DNA from: Paludibacteraceae bacterium | GTDB lineage: Bacteria; Bacteroidota; Bacteroidia; Bacteroidales; Paludibacteraceae | Assembly (NCBI GenBank): GCA_017962085.1 | Contig: JAGCWA010000046.1 | Span: forward strand, 1-64,000 | Direction: 5' to 3' | Length of the DNA stretch: 64,000 bases | In this document: positions 24,316 to 33,178 of the stretch, piece after piece | How the letters are laid out: each line of letters opens with the position of its first letter | Numbering within the stretch: the first letter of the stretch is position 1 | Position numbers and translations under genes: made by a program | Notes under the pieces: generated by a model | What the model was told of the DNA's origin: nothing | Databases searched by the model: none | What the model saw: only the letters and a program-made list of their open reading frames with translations

Positions 24316-26355
24316 TTAGTTGAAGAGCCTCAGATAGCTCTCTTTGACGTCCTTCGCCGCATTGATGCTCACGTAGGAGTTCGGGTCGATGACAGACTCG
24401 TCCAACTGAGGAATCTTGATCGGTGTGCCGACCGACACGTCGTCCGGGCGGCGGATCACGTCTTTGTTGTAGAGGTAGATGTAGACCCAGAAGTCCTTCA
24501 CGCCATTGTAGTGTTTGCGAGACATGGAGGTGAGGGTTTGTCCCCTGCGTATGGTGTCCATGATCGGTTCTCCCTTTACTTCGAAATTGAGTTTCGGATA
24601 TTCCTTCTTGATGAACTTCTTCACACCTTCCTCGAACCAGTCCCAATTCTGTTCTTCCTCAACTTCCATTGGGAATTCCTGGTCGGCCTGTGCCGCCTCA
24701 TACATGTCTTCCGTCTTCTCCTCGAAGAACTCGTCCACCTCGGCTTGCTCCTTGGAAATCGTGTCTTTCACCAAGGCGCTGTCCACCACGACTGGTACGG
24801 GTTGCTTGTCGGAGAATATGCCTGTGATTTTCCCCTTGAGGTCGTTCAGGCCGTTGGAGAAGCCTTTGTTGCTTTGCAGGGCGTATACCAGACAGGCGAT
24901 GATTAGCAGTGCTAATATGATGATGACAGCCAATAGGCCTTTGTTGCGCTCTTTTTTCTTCTTGTGGTGCTTGTGCTTGCCGTTGTGGCTACCGCTGGTC
25001 GTTGCCGCCGCTGCCGCTGCCTGCGCTTGTCCGTCCTGTGTCGCTTGTTGCGTTGAGTCTGTTGCTTGTGCCGCAGGTTCGTTGGCCGTGGCGGTTGCGG
25101 TCGGCTCTTCCTTCTTGTCTGTCGCTTCTCCCGCATTGTCGGTCGGTGCGGCGTTTTGAATCGGTTCCTCCTTCACCTCAGCCTGAACTGGTTGCTCTGC
25201 CTCTCCTTGAGGCTCTTGGGAGGCGGTTGGCTCTCCCTGTTTCACCGATTCCTCGCTTGGAGTAGTGGCCGCATCTGCCGTAGGCTGCGGTGTCTCCACG
25301 CTAGAAGCGGTGGATGTGCTTGCCTGCGGTGTTTCCGCGCTTGGGGCGGTATAGGCTGTGGCTTGCGGTGTTTCCACGCTAGAAACGGTGGATGTGCTTG
25401 CCTGCGGTGTTTCCTCACTTGGGGCAGTATAGGCTGTGGCCTGCGGTGTTTCCACGCTTGAAGCAGTGGTGGTCTGCTGAGGCTCCACGATTGGAGTGGT
25501 GTTCTCAGCCGTCTGTTTAATCTCCTCGGCAGGCGTGTGACCTACAGGGGCGCAAGTCTCCGTCACTGGCTCATTGGCTAACGAAGCCTCAGGCGCAGGT
25601 GTGGCGGTGTATGTGATTGTCGGCTCAGGCGTTGGTGTAGGCTCGGACACGGGTGGGGTGGTTGTCTCCTGAATAGGGGATTGTGCGTCAACCGTCTCTG
25701 TCGAGTTGTTGGATGTTATGTTTTCTCCAGCTGTCGGAGTGCCCGCACCAGGAGTCGAGTATGCGTTTGAAGTGTAGTTGTACGAAGGTGTGACAGGCTC
25801 TGCCGGACTTGGGGAGGATACAGGCTGGGACGCCTGCGGTGTCTCCGTTTTCGTCTCGATGGTTGAGACCGGGGGCTGTGTCACGGTTGGTTCGCTTGGA
25901 GTGGTGCTAGCGTTGGCGGAACTTGTCCAAGCGCTTGTTTCCACAGGGTTGATGGTTGTGTAGTCCGTTGCGGAGGTCAAGTCTTCCCCCTCTTCGTCAT
26001 CTTCGTCGATGAATGGCCCGTCCACTGGTCCGTCGTTCGGGAGCACGTAGGTCTCGAGGTCTTCGTACGGTTTGTTCACAGCTTCCTTAAGTTCCTTTTC
26101 GGGCGTGAAGGTGATCTTTTTGTGGGCAGGGATGATGACTGCGCTACCATCAGTCACGCTAACACTTTTCCTTTCTTCGATGGCGACAATTTTGAATGTG
26201 CCGATTCCTTTTACTTTGGCGATACCGTCTTTGGCGAGTGCCTCTTCCACTATCTCGGTGAGAGCTCGTAGAAAACCTTCGGAAAGTTTTTTGGATTGTC
26301 CGGAAATTGCGGATAGTTGATCCGCTAAATCTTGTAGTGTGACTTTGTTGTTCAT
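24316..26355 (-). CDS. HU DNA-binding domain fused through a membrane helix to a LysM-like domain
   Basis: A 679-residue protein with four parts. Residues 1-90 form an HU/IHF-type domain (LQDLADQLSAISGQSKKL; IAKVKGIGTFKIVAIEERKSVSV; VIIPAHKKITFTPEKELKEAV). Residues ~95-470 are disordered, rich in Pro/Thr/Ser/Ala, with tandem ETPQA[ST] repeats around 300-360. Residues ~473-493 are a membrane helix after a His/Lys-rich stop (KHKHHKKKKERNKG). The last ~185 residues include an acidic linker and, near 600-650, a LysM-like segment (DTIRRGQTLTSMSRKHYN ... DFWVYIYLYNKDVI ... VGTPIKIP). By the positive-inside rule the HU domain is cytoplasmic and the LysM-like part periplasmic. It lies 9 bases after a stand-alone HU gene. 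Role unknown; a nucleoid-to-wall tether is inference. Confidence 0.85.
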   Translation of the reverse strand: MNNKVTLQDLADQLSAISGQSKKLSEGFLRALTEIVEEALAKDGIAKVKGIGTFKIVAIEERKSVSVTDGSAVIIPAHKKITFTPEKELKEAVNKPYEDLETYVLPNDGPVDGPFIDEDDEEGEDLTSATDYTTINPVETSAWTSSANASTTPSEPTVTQPPVSTIETKTETPQASQPVSSPSPAEPVTPSYNYTSNAYSTPGAGTPTAGENITSNNSTETVDAQSPIQETTTPPVSEPTPTPEPTITYTATPAPEASLANEPVTETCAPVGHTPAEEIKQTAENTTPIVEPQQTTTASSVETPQATAYTAPSEETPQASTSTVSSVETPQATAYTAPSAETPQASTSTASSVETPQPTADAATTPSEESVKQGEPTASQEPQGEAEQPVQAEVKEEPIQNAAPTDNAGEATDKKEEPTATATANEPAAQATDSTQQATQDGQAQAAAAAATTSGSHNGKHKHHKKKKERNKGLLAVIIILALLIIACLVYALQSNKGFSNGLNDLKGKITGIFSDKQPVPVVVDSALVKDTISKEQAEVDEFFEEKTEDMYEAAQADQEFPMEVEEEQNWDWFEEGVKKFIKKEYPKLNFEVKGEPIMDTIRRGQTLTSMSRKHYNGVKDFWVYIYLYNKDVIRRPDDVSVGTPIKIPQLDESVIDPNSYVSINAAKDVKESYLRLFN

Positions 26356-26364
26356 GATATGGGA

Positions 26365-26640
26365 CTACTGATTAAACTTCTCTTTCATTGTGCCGCTTGG
26401 TTTGAATGCGATGGACTGTTTTGGGGGGATCAGCATTCTTTTTTTCGTCGTGGGGTTGACGGAGATGCGTTCCGCTTTCCGTCTTGCCTCGAACGACCCG
26501 AATCCTTGGAGCGACACTACATTGTTGGCAAGTAGTTCTTTCTTTAATGCTTCGGCAAAGCCTCTGAATAACGAGTCCGAAGTCTCAGCATCGATTTGTA
26601 GCCGTGCTTTTATTTCCGCTATGATTTCTTTTGTATTCAC
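26365..26640 (-). CDS. HU-family DNA-binding protein
   Basis: A 91-residue histone-like protein binding DNA as a dimer. Conserved landmarks are the N-terminal helical pair, LQGFGSFEARRKAERISVNP and the beta arm TTKKRMLIPPKQSIAFKPS. This arm has the N-P proline near the tip and a Lys-rich face. Normal length. First gene of a two-gene operon with the HU-LysM fusion, whose own HU domain diverges strongly from this one. Confidence 0.93.
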   Translation of the reverse strand: MNTKEIIAEIKARLQIDAETSDSLFRGFAEALKKELLANNVVSLQGFGSFEARRKAERISVNPTTKKRMLIPPKQSIAFKPSGTMKEKFNQ

Positions 26641-26736
26641 AGTCCTTGTTTTTTTGTTTATATAATTCGGTCACGATATTACGAAAAAAATTTCATAAGA
26701 AAAAATTTTTACGCAAAAGCATTGACTTTTCTTTTC

Positions 26737-26769
26737 AATTCTTAATTCATAATTCAAAATTCATAATTA
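26737..26769. repeat. AT-rich interspersed repeat, family A
   Basis: Consists of aattcttaattcataattcaaaattcataatt-type units immediately after the nitroreductase stop codon. Same family as 12817-12850. Confidence 0.6.
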
Positions 26770-27507
26770 TCCAAATCCTTGCTCCTTGATGAACTCTTTC
26801 AGTTTTTGGGAGAAGAACTCCATGTCCTTTTTCGTGTACCGCACGTCCGTGAAGACTTGCGCGAGGTTCTCCTTGCCGTTCTCCTTCACGAAGTTTTTGT
26901 TCTCCTGCAAAGATTCTTTCCCTTGGAATAGTTGGTCGATGCGTTCAGGGGTATAGTCTTTGTACGTCTCGTAGTGTACGATTCCCTCAAGCGGCAGTCT
27001 GTCCGACACGGGCGGATTCTCGTCCGGGTACCCTACGGAGAGTGTCACGATAGGAACCACCAACTTAGGGAGATTCAGCACCTTGGCGATCTCTCCAGGG
27101 TTGTAGGTGGTGGTGCCCAAGTAGCATATTCCTAACCCTTTCCTTTCCGCCGCCACGCAGAAGGTTTGGGCGGCGATGGTGGTGTCGAGGATGGCGCAGA
27201 TGAGCGATTCCGCATTGTCGTAGCCTGGTGTGGCGTTCCTCTGCTCGCACCATCGGGTGAATCGGTTGAAGTCCGCGCAGAAGGTCAGGATGATAGGAGC
27301 GTTCGCATAGGCGGGTTGGTTGAAGTGGGCGGGTGCCAGTTCTTCCTTCTTTTTCTTGTCCCGTGTCACGATGACGCTGTACAGCTGCATGTTACCCGTC
27401 GTCGAGGACTGGAATGCGGCGGTGAACAACTCATTGAGCAGGGAGTCTGGCACGTCGCTCTCCTTGAACTTGCGAATGGAACGTCTCTTCAAAAGATCTT
27501 CTGTCAT
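26767..27507 (-). CDS. NADPH-dependent nitroreductase family protein
   Basis: A 246-residue FMN-binding oxidoreductase of the NfsA/Frp-like type. N-terminal RRSIRKF is the FMN phosphate-binding arginine motif, STTGNMQLYSVIVTRD is the conserved second segment, and GLGICYLGTTTYNPGEIAKVLNLP follows. The longer C-terminal tail with KDYTPERIDQLF fits the NfsA-like subfamily. Natural substrate cannot be told from sequence. It is 22 bases downstream of dsbD. Confidence 0.9.
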   Translation of the reverse strand: MTEDLLKRRSIRKFKESDVPDSLLNELFTAAFQSSTTGNMQLYSVIVTRDKKKKEELAPAHFNQPAYANAPIILTFCADFNRFTRWCEQRNATPGYDNAESLICAILDTTIAAQTFCVAAERKGLGICYLGTTTYNPGEIAKVLNLPKLVVPIVTLSVGYPDENPPVSDRLPLEGIVHYETYKDYTPERIDQLFQGKESLQENKNFVKENGKENLAQVFTDVRYTKKDMEFFSQKLKEFIKEQGFG

Positions 27508-27528
27508 GATGCGTATTGGTTTATTGAA

Positions 27529-29562
27529 TTATTCTCCTAATGTTTTTATCGAGAAGGGCGTGATGGAGTTTGCCTCCTTATGCTTCTCCAATCCGTCTTG
27601 GAGGAATTTCACGAATTTGTCCACCTCCTCGGTGAAGCCCATCGATTTGCTTAAGGCGTTTCCGTTTTTGTCGAGGATCACGTAGAAAGGCTGGGCGTTG
27701 GCTCCGAATTTGTACTCTTCGAGGAAGCTCCACTTCTCTCCGTAGGTGCTCACTTCGACCTCCTTGTCTCCCTTTTTGAGGGTGAGAGGCTCTGGTAGTT
27801 TGCGCTTGTCGTCCACGAAGAGGGATACGAGTATGAAATCGTTGTCGATCAGTTCGCTCACTCTCGGCTTGTTCCAAACGGCGGTCTCCATCTTCCTGCA
27901 GTTCACGCAGCCGTAGCCGGTGAAGTCCACCAATATAGGTTTGCCCGTCTCTTGGGCGTATGCGATGGCTTCGTCGTAGTCGTTGAATTGGGCCTCTTCC
28001 GTCGTCTGCAGGTTGAAGTCCTGCGTCTTGATCGGCGGTGCGAACGCGCTAACGGCCTTGAGCGGTGCGCCCCACAATCCAGGAACCAAGTAGATGGCGA
28101 AGGCCAATGCGGCTCCACCTCCGAATAGTCTCCAGACCGATATCCCCTCTAATGGCTCCTCGTCTTTGAAGCGGATCTTGCCTAGGATGTAGAATCCAGC
28201 CATGGCGAAGATGACGATCCAGATGCAGAGGAATGTCTCCCTGCTGAGGATGCCCCAACCGTATGACATGTCGGCCACGGAGAGGAACTTGAAGGCGAAG
28301 GCGAGTTCGAAGAAACCTAACAGCACCTTGGTCGTGTTCAGCCAGCTTCCGGACTTAGGTCTTTTCTTCACCAGGCTTGGGAAGAAGGCGAAGAGTGTGA
28401 ATGGCACGGCGAGCGCGATGGAGAATCCTAACATGCCTATCACTGGCGGCAGGATGCTATGTCCGGAGGAGACGTCCACCAGAAGCGTTCCGATCAGTGG
28501 TCCAGTGCATGAGAAGGATACGATCACAAGGGTCAGCGCCATGAAGAGGATGCTGACGATACCTGTGCTCTCGTCCGCTTTGTTCTCGAGCTTGGTACTC
28601 CAGGAGGCAGGCAGGGAGAGCTCAAATCCTCCGAAGAAGGCGATCGCGAAGACGACAAGCAGGACGAAGAGGAGGATGTTGATGAAGGCGCCCGTGGCTA
28701 TGTCGTTGAGCACATTGGCTCCGAACAGTAACGTGAGGATGATGCCCAAGCCCACATAGATGAGGATGATGGATGCTCCGAAGAGGAGAGCGCTTATCTT
28801 CCCTTTGCGTTCGTCTCCATCCTGTTTCATGAAGATGCTGACCGTCGTAGGAATGATCGGCCATACGCAAGGGGTGAGGACGGCTAATAGACCTCCGAGC
28901 AATCCCAAGAGAAAAATACCCAGTAAGGATTGCTCCCTTGGCTCTCCTTCGGTCTCGTTGGAGTTCATCTGGTCAATCACAGGTTTCCACGTGTCGTTGG
29001 CCTCCTGCGTGGAATTGAGTGACCCTATGGTTGCCGAAGCGGTGTCCTGTTGTTGAGGTGTGCTCTTTGTCTCCTCAGGAGCTGCTGCTGTGGCCTCTTT
29101 TTTCTGTCCTGCCATCTCGAAGGAGAATTCCTCTTTGGTTGGGGAGAGGCAGTTGGTGTTGTCGCAAGCCATGTATTCCACGTATCCGACGATCTTGTAC
29201 CCGTTCTCTTGGGAGACCTTCATCTTTTGCTGGAAGGTGACCGCTCCGCTGTATTCGCAGAGTTCCATGCCGAACAGGTCGTCCATTCCGCATTTTGTCT
29301 TCTTGTTGGCTGTTGTGGAGCCGGTAGGTGTGGCCCCTCTATTGAGCGTGAAGTTGAAGCTGGTCGGGATGGGACCGTCTTTGGGCATTTCCATGCCGTA
29401 GATGTGCCAGCCGTCGTCTATGTTGGCTTTGAAAGATATGGTTACCGTGTTGTTTTTGTCTATTTCACTGCAGGAAATGTTCCATTTGACAGGACGCTGG
29501 ATTTCCGCATTCAAGATGCTTGTGGTCAGTAAGGCGAAAATGAATAGTATTGCTTTTTTCAT
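27529..29562 (-). CDS. dsbD: Thiol:disulfide interchange protein DsbD
   Basis: A 677-residue inner-membrane reductant conduit. Signal peptide, N-terminal periplasmic domain (residues ~20-170; paired cysteines CDNTNC near 137), an eight-helix membrane domain with the two redox cysteines in LTPCVWPIIP and FSCTGPLIG, and a C-terminal thioredoxin-like domain with CVNC (VDFTGYGCVNCRKME near residue 565). It passes electrons from cytoplasmic thioredoxin to periplasmic proteins. A promoter lies 25 bases upstream. Confidence 0.93.
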   Translation of the reverse strand: MKKAILFIFALLTTSILNAEIQRPVKWNISCSEIDKNNTVTISFKANIDDGWHIYGMEMPKDGPIPTSFNFTLNRGATPTGSTTANKKTKCGMDDLFGMELCEYSGAVTFQQKMKVSQENGYKIVGYVEYMACDNTNCLSPTKEEFSFEMAGQKKEATAAAPEETKSTPQQQDTASATIGSLNSTQEANDTWKPVIDQMNSNETEGEPREQSLLGIFLLGLLGGLLAVLTPCVWPIIPTTVSIFMKQDGDERKGKISALLFGASIILIYVGLGIILTLLFGANVLNDIATGAFINILLFVLLVVFAIAFFGGFELSLPASWSTKLENKADESTGIVSILFMALTLVIVSFSCTGPLIGTLLVDVSSGHSILPPVIGMLGFSIALAVPFTLFAFFPSLVKKRPKSGSWLNTTKVLLGFFELAFAFKFLSVADMSYGWGILSRETFLCIWIVIFAMAGFYILGKIRFKDEEPLEGISVWRLFGGGAALAFAIYLVPGLWGAPLKAVSAFAPPIKTQDFNLQTTEEAQFNDYDEAIAYAQETGKPILVDFTGYGCVNCRKMETAVWNKPRVSELIDNDFILVSLFVDDKRKLPEPLTLKKGDKEVEVSTYGEKWSFLEEYKFGANAQPFYVILDKNGNALSKSMGFTEEVDKFVKFLQDGLEKHKEANSITPFSIKTLGE

Positions 29563-29586
29563 CGTTTTCTGTTTTTTTGTTTATTG

Positions 29587-29618
29587 CAAAAATAGGTTGA
29601 ATTTTAAAAAAAAGCAAA
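29587..29618 (-). promoter_or_regulatory. Promoter of dsbD
   Basis: On the minus strand TTTG (29618-29615), 20 bases, TATTTTTG (29594-29587). Confidence 0.7.
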
Positions 29619-29785
29619 TTGGATTCGTGTCAGTGCCATGTTTTTCTTACTTTTGCGGTCGAATTTTCGGCGATTGTTCCGCCTGATGGAAGTCTATGGT
29701 TTTTCCCTTGTGAATGGTCGCCTTGTGGGCTTTAGGGAAATGTTGCCCACGGGAAAGTAGTTTTTGAATGTTTTAGTGTCGTAAT

Positions 29786-31120
29786 ATGTATTATTCGCGT
29801 CTGTTGATTGTTGTCGGGTGGTTGACCCTTCTCTCCATTGATGCCTTAGCGGGTGAATCCTCAAAGCGTGAGGAGAAGCCGAGGATGCCGCTGTCGTGGG
29901 GGGTGAGGATGGATGTTGGTGGCGTGTTCCCGACCAATGACTTCGTGAAGGGCGGCCATTTCGATCTCTCCCGGCAGACGTGGGAATATTCGAAGGAGCG
30001 GGAGGTGCATGATTTCTCCGATGTCATCGTCCAAATGAATTGCGGCGTCAGACCAGACCGCTGGCAGGCGCGGGCTTACCGTAATCCGTACTATGGGGTG
30101 GGTATCGCGTTTCCTCGTTTCCATGACGAACGGTTGGGCAAGCCTTTCTCAGTCTTCGGCACGTATGGCGCTAGGATCTTCCAACTGACGAATTGGTTGA
30201 AACTGAATTATGAAATCAATTTTGGCTATTCCACCAATTGGAACCACTACGATAGATTCAAGAACCCTGATAATGTGGCGGTGGGATGGAAGCATAACGC
30301 GCATATCTCCCTCTTCCCTTATCTCAAGTTCGTCATCCCTGGTGGATTGGATTTGAAGGCGGGCGTCTCGCTCACCCATTTTTCCAACGGTGCCACCGCT
30401 ATGCCTAACCGTGGACTGAACAATTACGCGGTCTCTGCCGCATTGGCTTACAACCTGCATGATTCGGAGAATCGGGTCCGTAGGGATACTTCCCCTCGCG
30501 CGCCGTATGTCCCTTTGCATTTGGAGCATGACATCTCCCTTACGCGCTCTTTCCGCCAGATCTATTACGACGGGAGGGGAACGAACCTAAGCACGCAGTA
30601 CGTTCAATACAGACATCCTATTTTCGCCTTCAGTTATGCCCCGATGTTGCGTTGGTCGTATCGTTACCGTTGCGGATTGAGCATGGATTTCATGTATGAC
30701 GAGAGCGTGGGGGCGCATGCCGATTATGTGATGGATCCGGCGGATGGCAAAATGTATGAGCGGGTCTGGCTGGGCGATAAGCGGGACCGTTTCAACCTTG
30801 GTCTTTCGGTGAAGAACGAATTGATCATGTACGGCTTCTCTTTTTACTTGAATATTGGTTATGATATCATACATGGCAATGAGAGCCTGACGAGGCTGTA
30901 TGAGGTGATTGGTGTGAAGATCCACCCAAGAGGACCTCTGTACGCAGGCGTGGGAGTGCGCGCCGCCTATTTGTCGAAGGCGCAATTCATCGCATGGAGT
31001 CTTGGATATAGCTTCAGTGGCAAGCCGTTGCTGAAGAAAGACAAGGCGTTGTGCGATTCCGAATATCAAGCCATCGGGGAGGTGCTCCCATCGGCGCAAC
31101 CTTCCCAGGCGACCGATTGA
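29786..31120 (+). CDS. PagL-like acyloxyacyl hydrolase (outer-membrane beta barrel)
   Basis: A 444-residue protein with a signal peptide (about residues 1-22) and alternating beta-strand patterns throughout. Residues 197-201 read T-H-F-S-N, then GATAMPNRGLN, matching the H-x-S-N catalytic motif of lipid A 3-O-deacylases (His198 and Ser200). The family removes an acyl chain from lipid A in the outer membrane. At 444 residues it is far longer than enterobacterial PagL (~170), but long forms of this family are known in Bacteroidetes. A TACTTTTG element lies at 29649-29656. Substrate is inferred. Confidence 0.72.
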   Translation: MYYSRLLIVVGWLTLLSIDALAGESSKREEKPRMPLSWGVRMDVGGVFPTNDFVKGGHFDLSRQTWEYSKEREVHDFSDVIVQMNCGVRPDRWQARAYRNPYYGVGIAFPRFHDERLGKPFSVFGTYGARIFQLTNWLKLNYEINFGYSTNWNHYDRFKNPDNVAVGWKHNAHISLFPYLKFVIPGGLDLKAGVSLTHFSNGATAMPNRGLNNYAVSAALAYNLHDSENRVRRDTSPRAPYVPLHLEHDISLTRSFRQIYYDGRGTNLSTQYVQYRHPIFAFSYAPMLRWSYRYRCGLSMDFMYDESVGAHADYVMDPADGKMYERVWLGDKRDRFNLGLSVKNELIMYGFSFYLNIGYDIIHGNESLTRLYEVIGVKIHPRGPLYAGVGVRAAYLSKAQFIAWSLGYSFSGKPLLKKDKALCDSEYQAIGEVLPSAQPSQATD

Positions 31121-31228
31121 GACGCTCTGGAAAGGGGGTGGAAAGCCTCGAATCTGTGCTGGAATGGGCGATTCGTCCATGATTTCGGGCATTTGGTCGA
31201 TTGCGTATGGAGATGTATGTAATATTCG

Positions 31229-31236
31229 TAATTTTG
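31229..31236 (+). promoter_or_regulatory. -7 promoter element of the small lipoprotein gene
   Basis: TAATTTTG fits TAnnTTTG, 34 bases before the start codon. No good -33 element. Confidence 0.4.
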
Positions 31237-31270
31237 TAAGTGATTTAATAACCCACTAATTTTAAACGTC

Positions 31271-31720
31271 ATGAAAAGTATATTGTACAAACTCATATTT
31301 GCCCTTCCTCTTTTCGCAATGTGTTCGTGCGTCGGATACTATGACGATGAGCGGGATGAGGATCTTCTGGTAGGGGATTCGTGGCATTGGACCAAGACGG
31401 TCTATCATGATGATGTGCCTGGTGGCGCAGTTTATACGGACTATGCGGGTGAGGAGCTTTCCCTCCGCTTCCATTATGACGGTGATCTGTCGATAAAGAG
31501 CACTTTCGTCTCCCGTTTCGGACGTGTCTACTCGGACTGGGATCATGGACACTGGGACTGCCACGGCGGAGAGTTGCGTATCGCCACCCGTGATGGTGAG
31601 TGGTTCTATCAAATCGACTACATCTCCCATTGGTCTATGACCCTTGTCTACTACGATTGGTATGTGGATGATTGGGGCTATCGGATAGACCGTAGGGTAG
31701 AGGAGCACTACGAGCGATAA
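31271..31720 (+). CDS. Small lipoprotein of unknown function
   Basis: A 149-residue protein with a lipoprotein signal (LPLFAMCSC, lipidated cysteine near residue 17 or 19). The mature part is rich in Trp, Tyr, Asp and His (DHGHWDCHGGEL; YYDWYVDDWGYRID) and has a compact beta pattern, suggesting a small lipocalin-like or barrel domain. Family not recognised. Own promoter and terminator. Confidence 0.75.
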   Translation: MKSILYKLIFALPLFAMCSCVGYYDDERDEDLLVGDSWHWTKTVYHDDVPGGAVYTDYAGEELSLRFHYDGDLSIKSTFVSRFGRVYSDWDHGHWDCHGGELRIATRDGEWFYQIDYISHWSMTLVYYDWYVDDWGYRIDRRVEEHYER

Positions 31721-31728
31721 TGATTGAT

Positions 31729-31757
31729 GGGGAGATTCCTTTGTCTCCCCGGTTTTT
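31729..31757 (+). terminator. Terminator of the small lipoprotein gene
   Basis: Stem GGGGAGA/TCTCCCC with an 8-base loop, followed by GGTTTTT. It lies immediately before the next gene, which starts at 31772. Confidence 0.75.
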
Positions 31758-31771
31758 AATAAATAGCTAAA

Positions 31772-32947
31772 ATGGCGAAAGAATTAGAGTTGAAGTATGG
31801 GTGTAATCCCAACCAGAAGCCTTCCCGAATCTACATGGAGGATGGCGAGTTACCGATTCAGGTCTTGAATGGCCGTCCGGGTTATATCAATTTCCTGGAT
31901 GCCTTCAATAGCTGGCAGTTGGTGAAGGAGTTGAAGGAGGCCACGGGGCTACCCGCTGCGGCTTCCTTCAAGCATGTTAGTCCGGCTGGTGCCGCTGTGG
32001 CGGTGGAGATGTCGGAGACGCTGAAGAAAATCTATTTCGTGAACGATGCGAAACTCTCTCCTTTGGCTACCGCCTATGCGCGTGCCAGGGGTGCGGACCG
32101 TATGTCTTCTTACGGAGACTTCATCGCTTTGTCTGACGAGTGTGACGAGGAGACTGCATTTCTGATCAACCGCGAGGTGTCGGATGGTGTGATCGCTCCA
32201 GGATATTCGGAGCGTGCGCTGGAGATCCTGAAGAACAAGCGCAAGGGCACCTATAACGTGATACAAATCGATCCTTCCTACAAGCCTAACCCGATCGAGC
32301 GTAAGCAGGTGTTCGGCGTGACTTTCGAGCAGGGAAGAAACGAGGTGAAGATCGATGAATCCTTGTTCACGGAGTTCCCTACAAAGGTGAACACCTTCAC
32401 CGCGGAGGCGAAACGTGACCTCCTCATCGCGCTGATCACGCTGAAATATACGCAGTCCAACTCTGTATGCTACGCGAAGGATGGTCAGGCCATCGGTATC
32501 GGTGCGGGCCAACAGTCCCGTATCCATTGTACCCGCTTGGCAGGCAACAAGGCGGACATCTGGTTCCTTCGCCAGCATCCGAAGGTGATGTCCTTGCCGT
32601 TCAAGGAGGGTATCCGTCGTGCGGACCGTGACAACACTATCGATGTCTACATCTCTGATGATTACGAGGATGTGTTGGCTGATGGCATGTGGGAGCAGTT
32701 CTTCTCTGTGAAGCCGGAGCCGATCACCCGCGAGGAGAAGAAGGCTTGGCTGGCCAAGATGGACAATGTGGCGTTGGGCTCAGACGCGTTCTTCCCGTTC
32801 GGCGATAATATCGAGCGGGCCCACAAGAGCGGTGTGCGTTTCATCGCGCAGCCGGGTGGTTCCGTCCGTGACGACAATGTCATCGAGACGTGCGACAAAT
32901 ATGGGATGGCGATGGCCTTCACCCATGTGCGTCTCTTCCACCATTGA
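31772..32947 (+). CDS. AICAR formyltransferase, stand-alone (no IMP cyclohydrolase domain)
   Basis: A 391-residue protein matching the AICAR transformylase half of PurH: KYGCNPNQKP at the N-terminus, ASFKHVSPAGAAV with the Lys-His catalytic pair, YARARGADRMSSYGDF, KYTQSNSVCYAKDGQAIGIGAGQQSR, and the C-terminal SDAFFPFGDNIE and RDDNVIETCDKYGMAMAFTHVRLFHH. It transfers a formyl group from 10-formyl-THF to AICAR in purine synthesis. The MGS-like cyclohydrolase domain of bifunctional PurH (about 200 N-terminal residues) is absent, and the frame has no room for it upstream. Confidence 0.93.
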   Translation: MAKELELKYGCNPNQKPSRIYMEDGELPIQVLNGRPGYINFLDAFNSWQLVKELKEATGLPAAASFKHVSPAGAAVAVEMSETLKKIYFVNDAKLSPLATAYARARGADRMSSYGDFIALSDECDEETAFLINREVSDGVIAPGYSERALEILKNKRKGTYNVIQIDPSYKPNPIERKQVFGVTFEQGRNEVKIDESLFTEFPTKVNTFTAEAKRDLLIALITLKYTQSNSVCYAKDGQAIGIGAGQQSRIHCTRLAGNKADIWFLRQHPKVMSLPFKEGIRRADRDNTIDVYISDDYEDVLADGMWEQFFSVKPEPITREEKKAWLAKMDNVALGSDAFFPFGDNIERAHKSGVRFIAQPGGSVRDDNVIETCDKYGMAMAFTHVRLFHH

Positions 32948-32971
32948 TTTTTACTTTATCATGAATGTTTT

Positions 32972-33009
32972 GGGCGGGTGTCTCTCTCGGGGCGCCCGCT
33001 TTTCTTGTT
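32972..33009 (+). terminator. Terminator of the AICAR formyltransferase gene
   Basis: GC-rich stem GGGCG/CGCCC (extendable by wobble pairs), followed by a T-rich run. Confidence 0.7.
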
Positions 33010-33076
33010 TTTTGTGCCTGTTCTCTTAAAAATATATAAAAAGGGGCTCGCCTTCTCCGATTTTTCTTTGGAATTG

Positions 33077-33107
33077 GTTGCGGAATTTTTGTTTGGTTTT
33101 ATCTTTG
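33077..33107 (+). promoter_or_regulatory. Promoter of the small membrane protein / OmpH operon
   Basis: GTTG (33077-33080), 19 bases, TATCTTTG (33100-33107). Confidence 0.7.
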
Positions 33108-33178
33108 CGGTGCGAAAGCCTCATGGAGGGCTTTAGTGTATGTAAATTGGACTCTGTAAGTTTTAAGCGTTCGTGTCT

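Noticed and set aside
25066-25461. Cys/Gly/Leu-rich frame opposite the HU-LysM linker
   Set aside because: It mirrors the repetitive Pro/Thr-rich coding strand, and repeat periodicity alone explains it.
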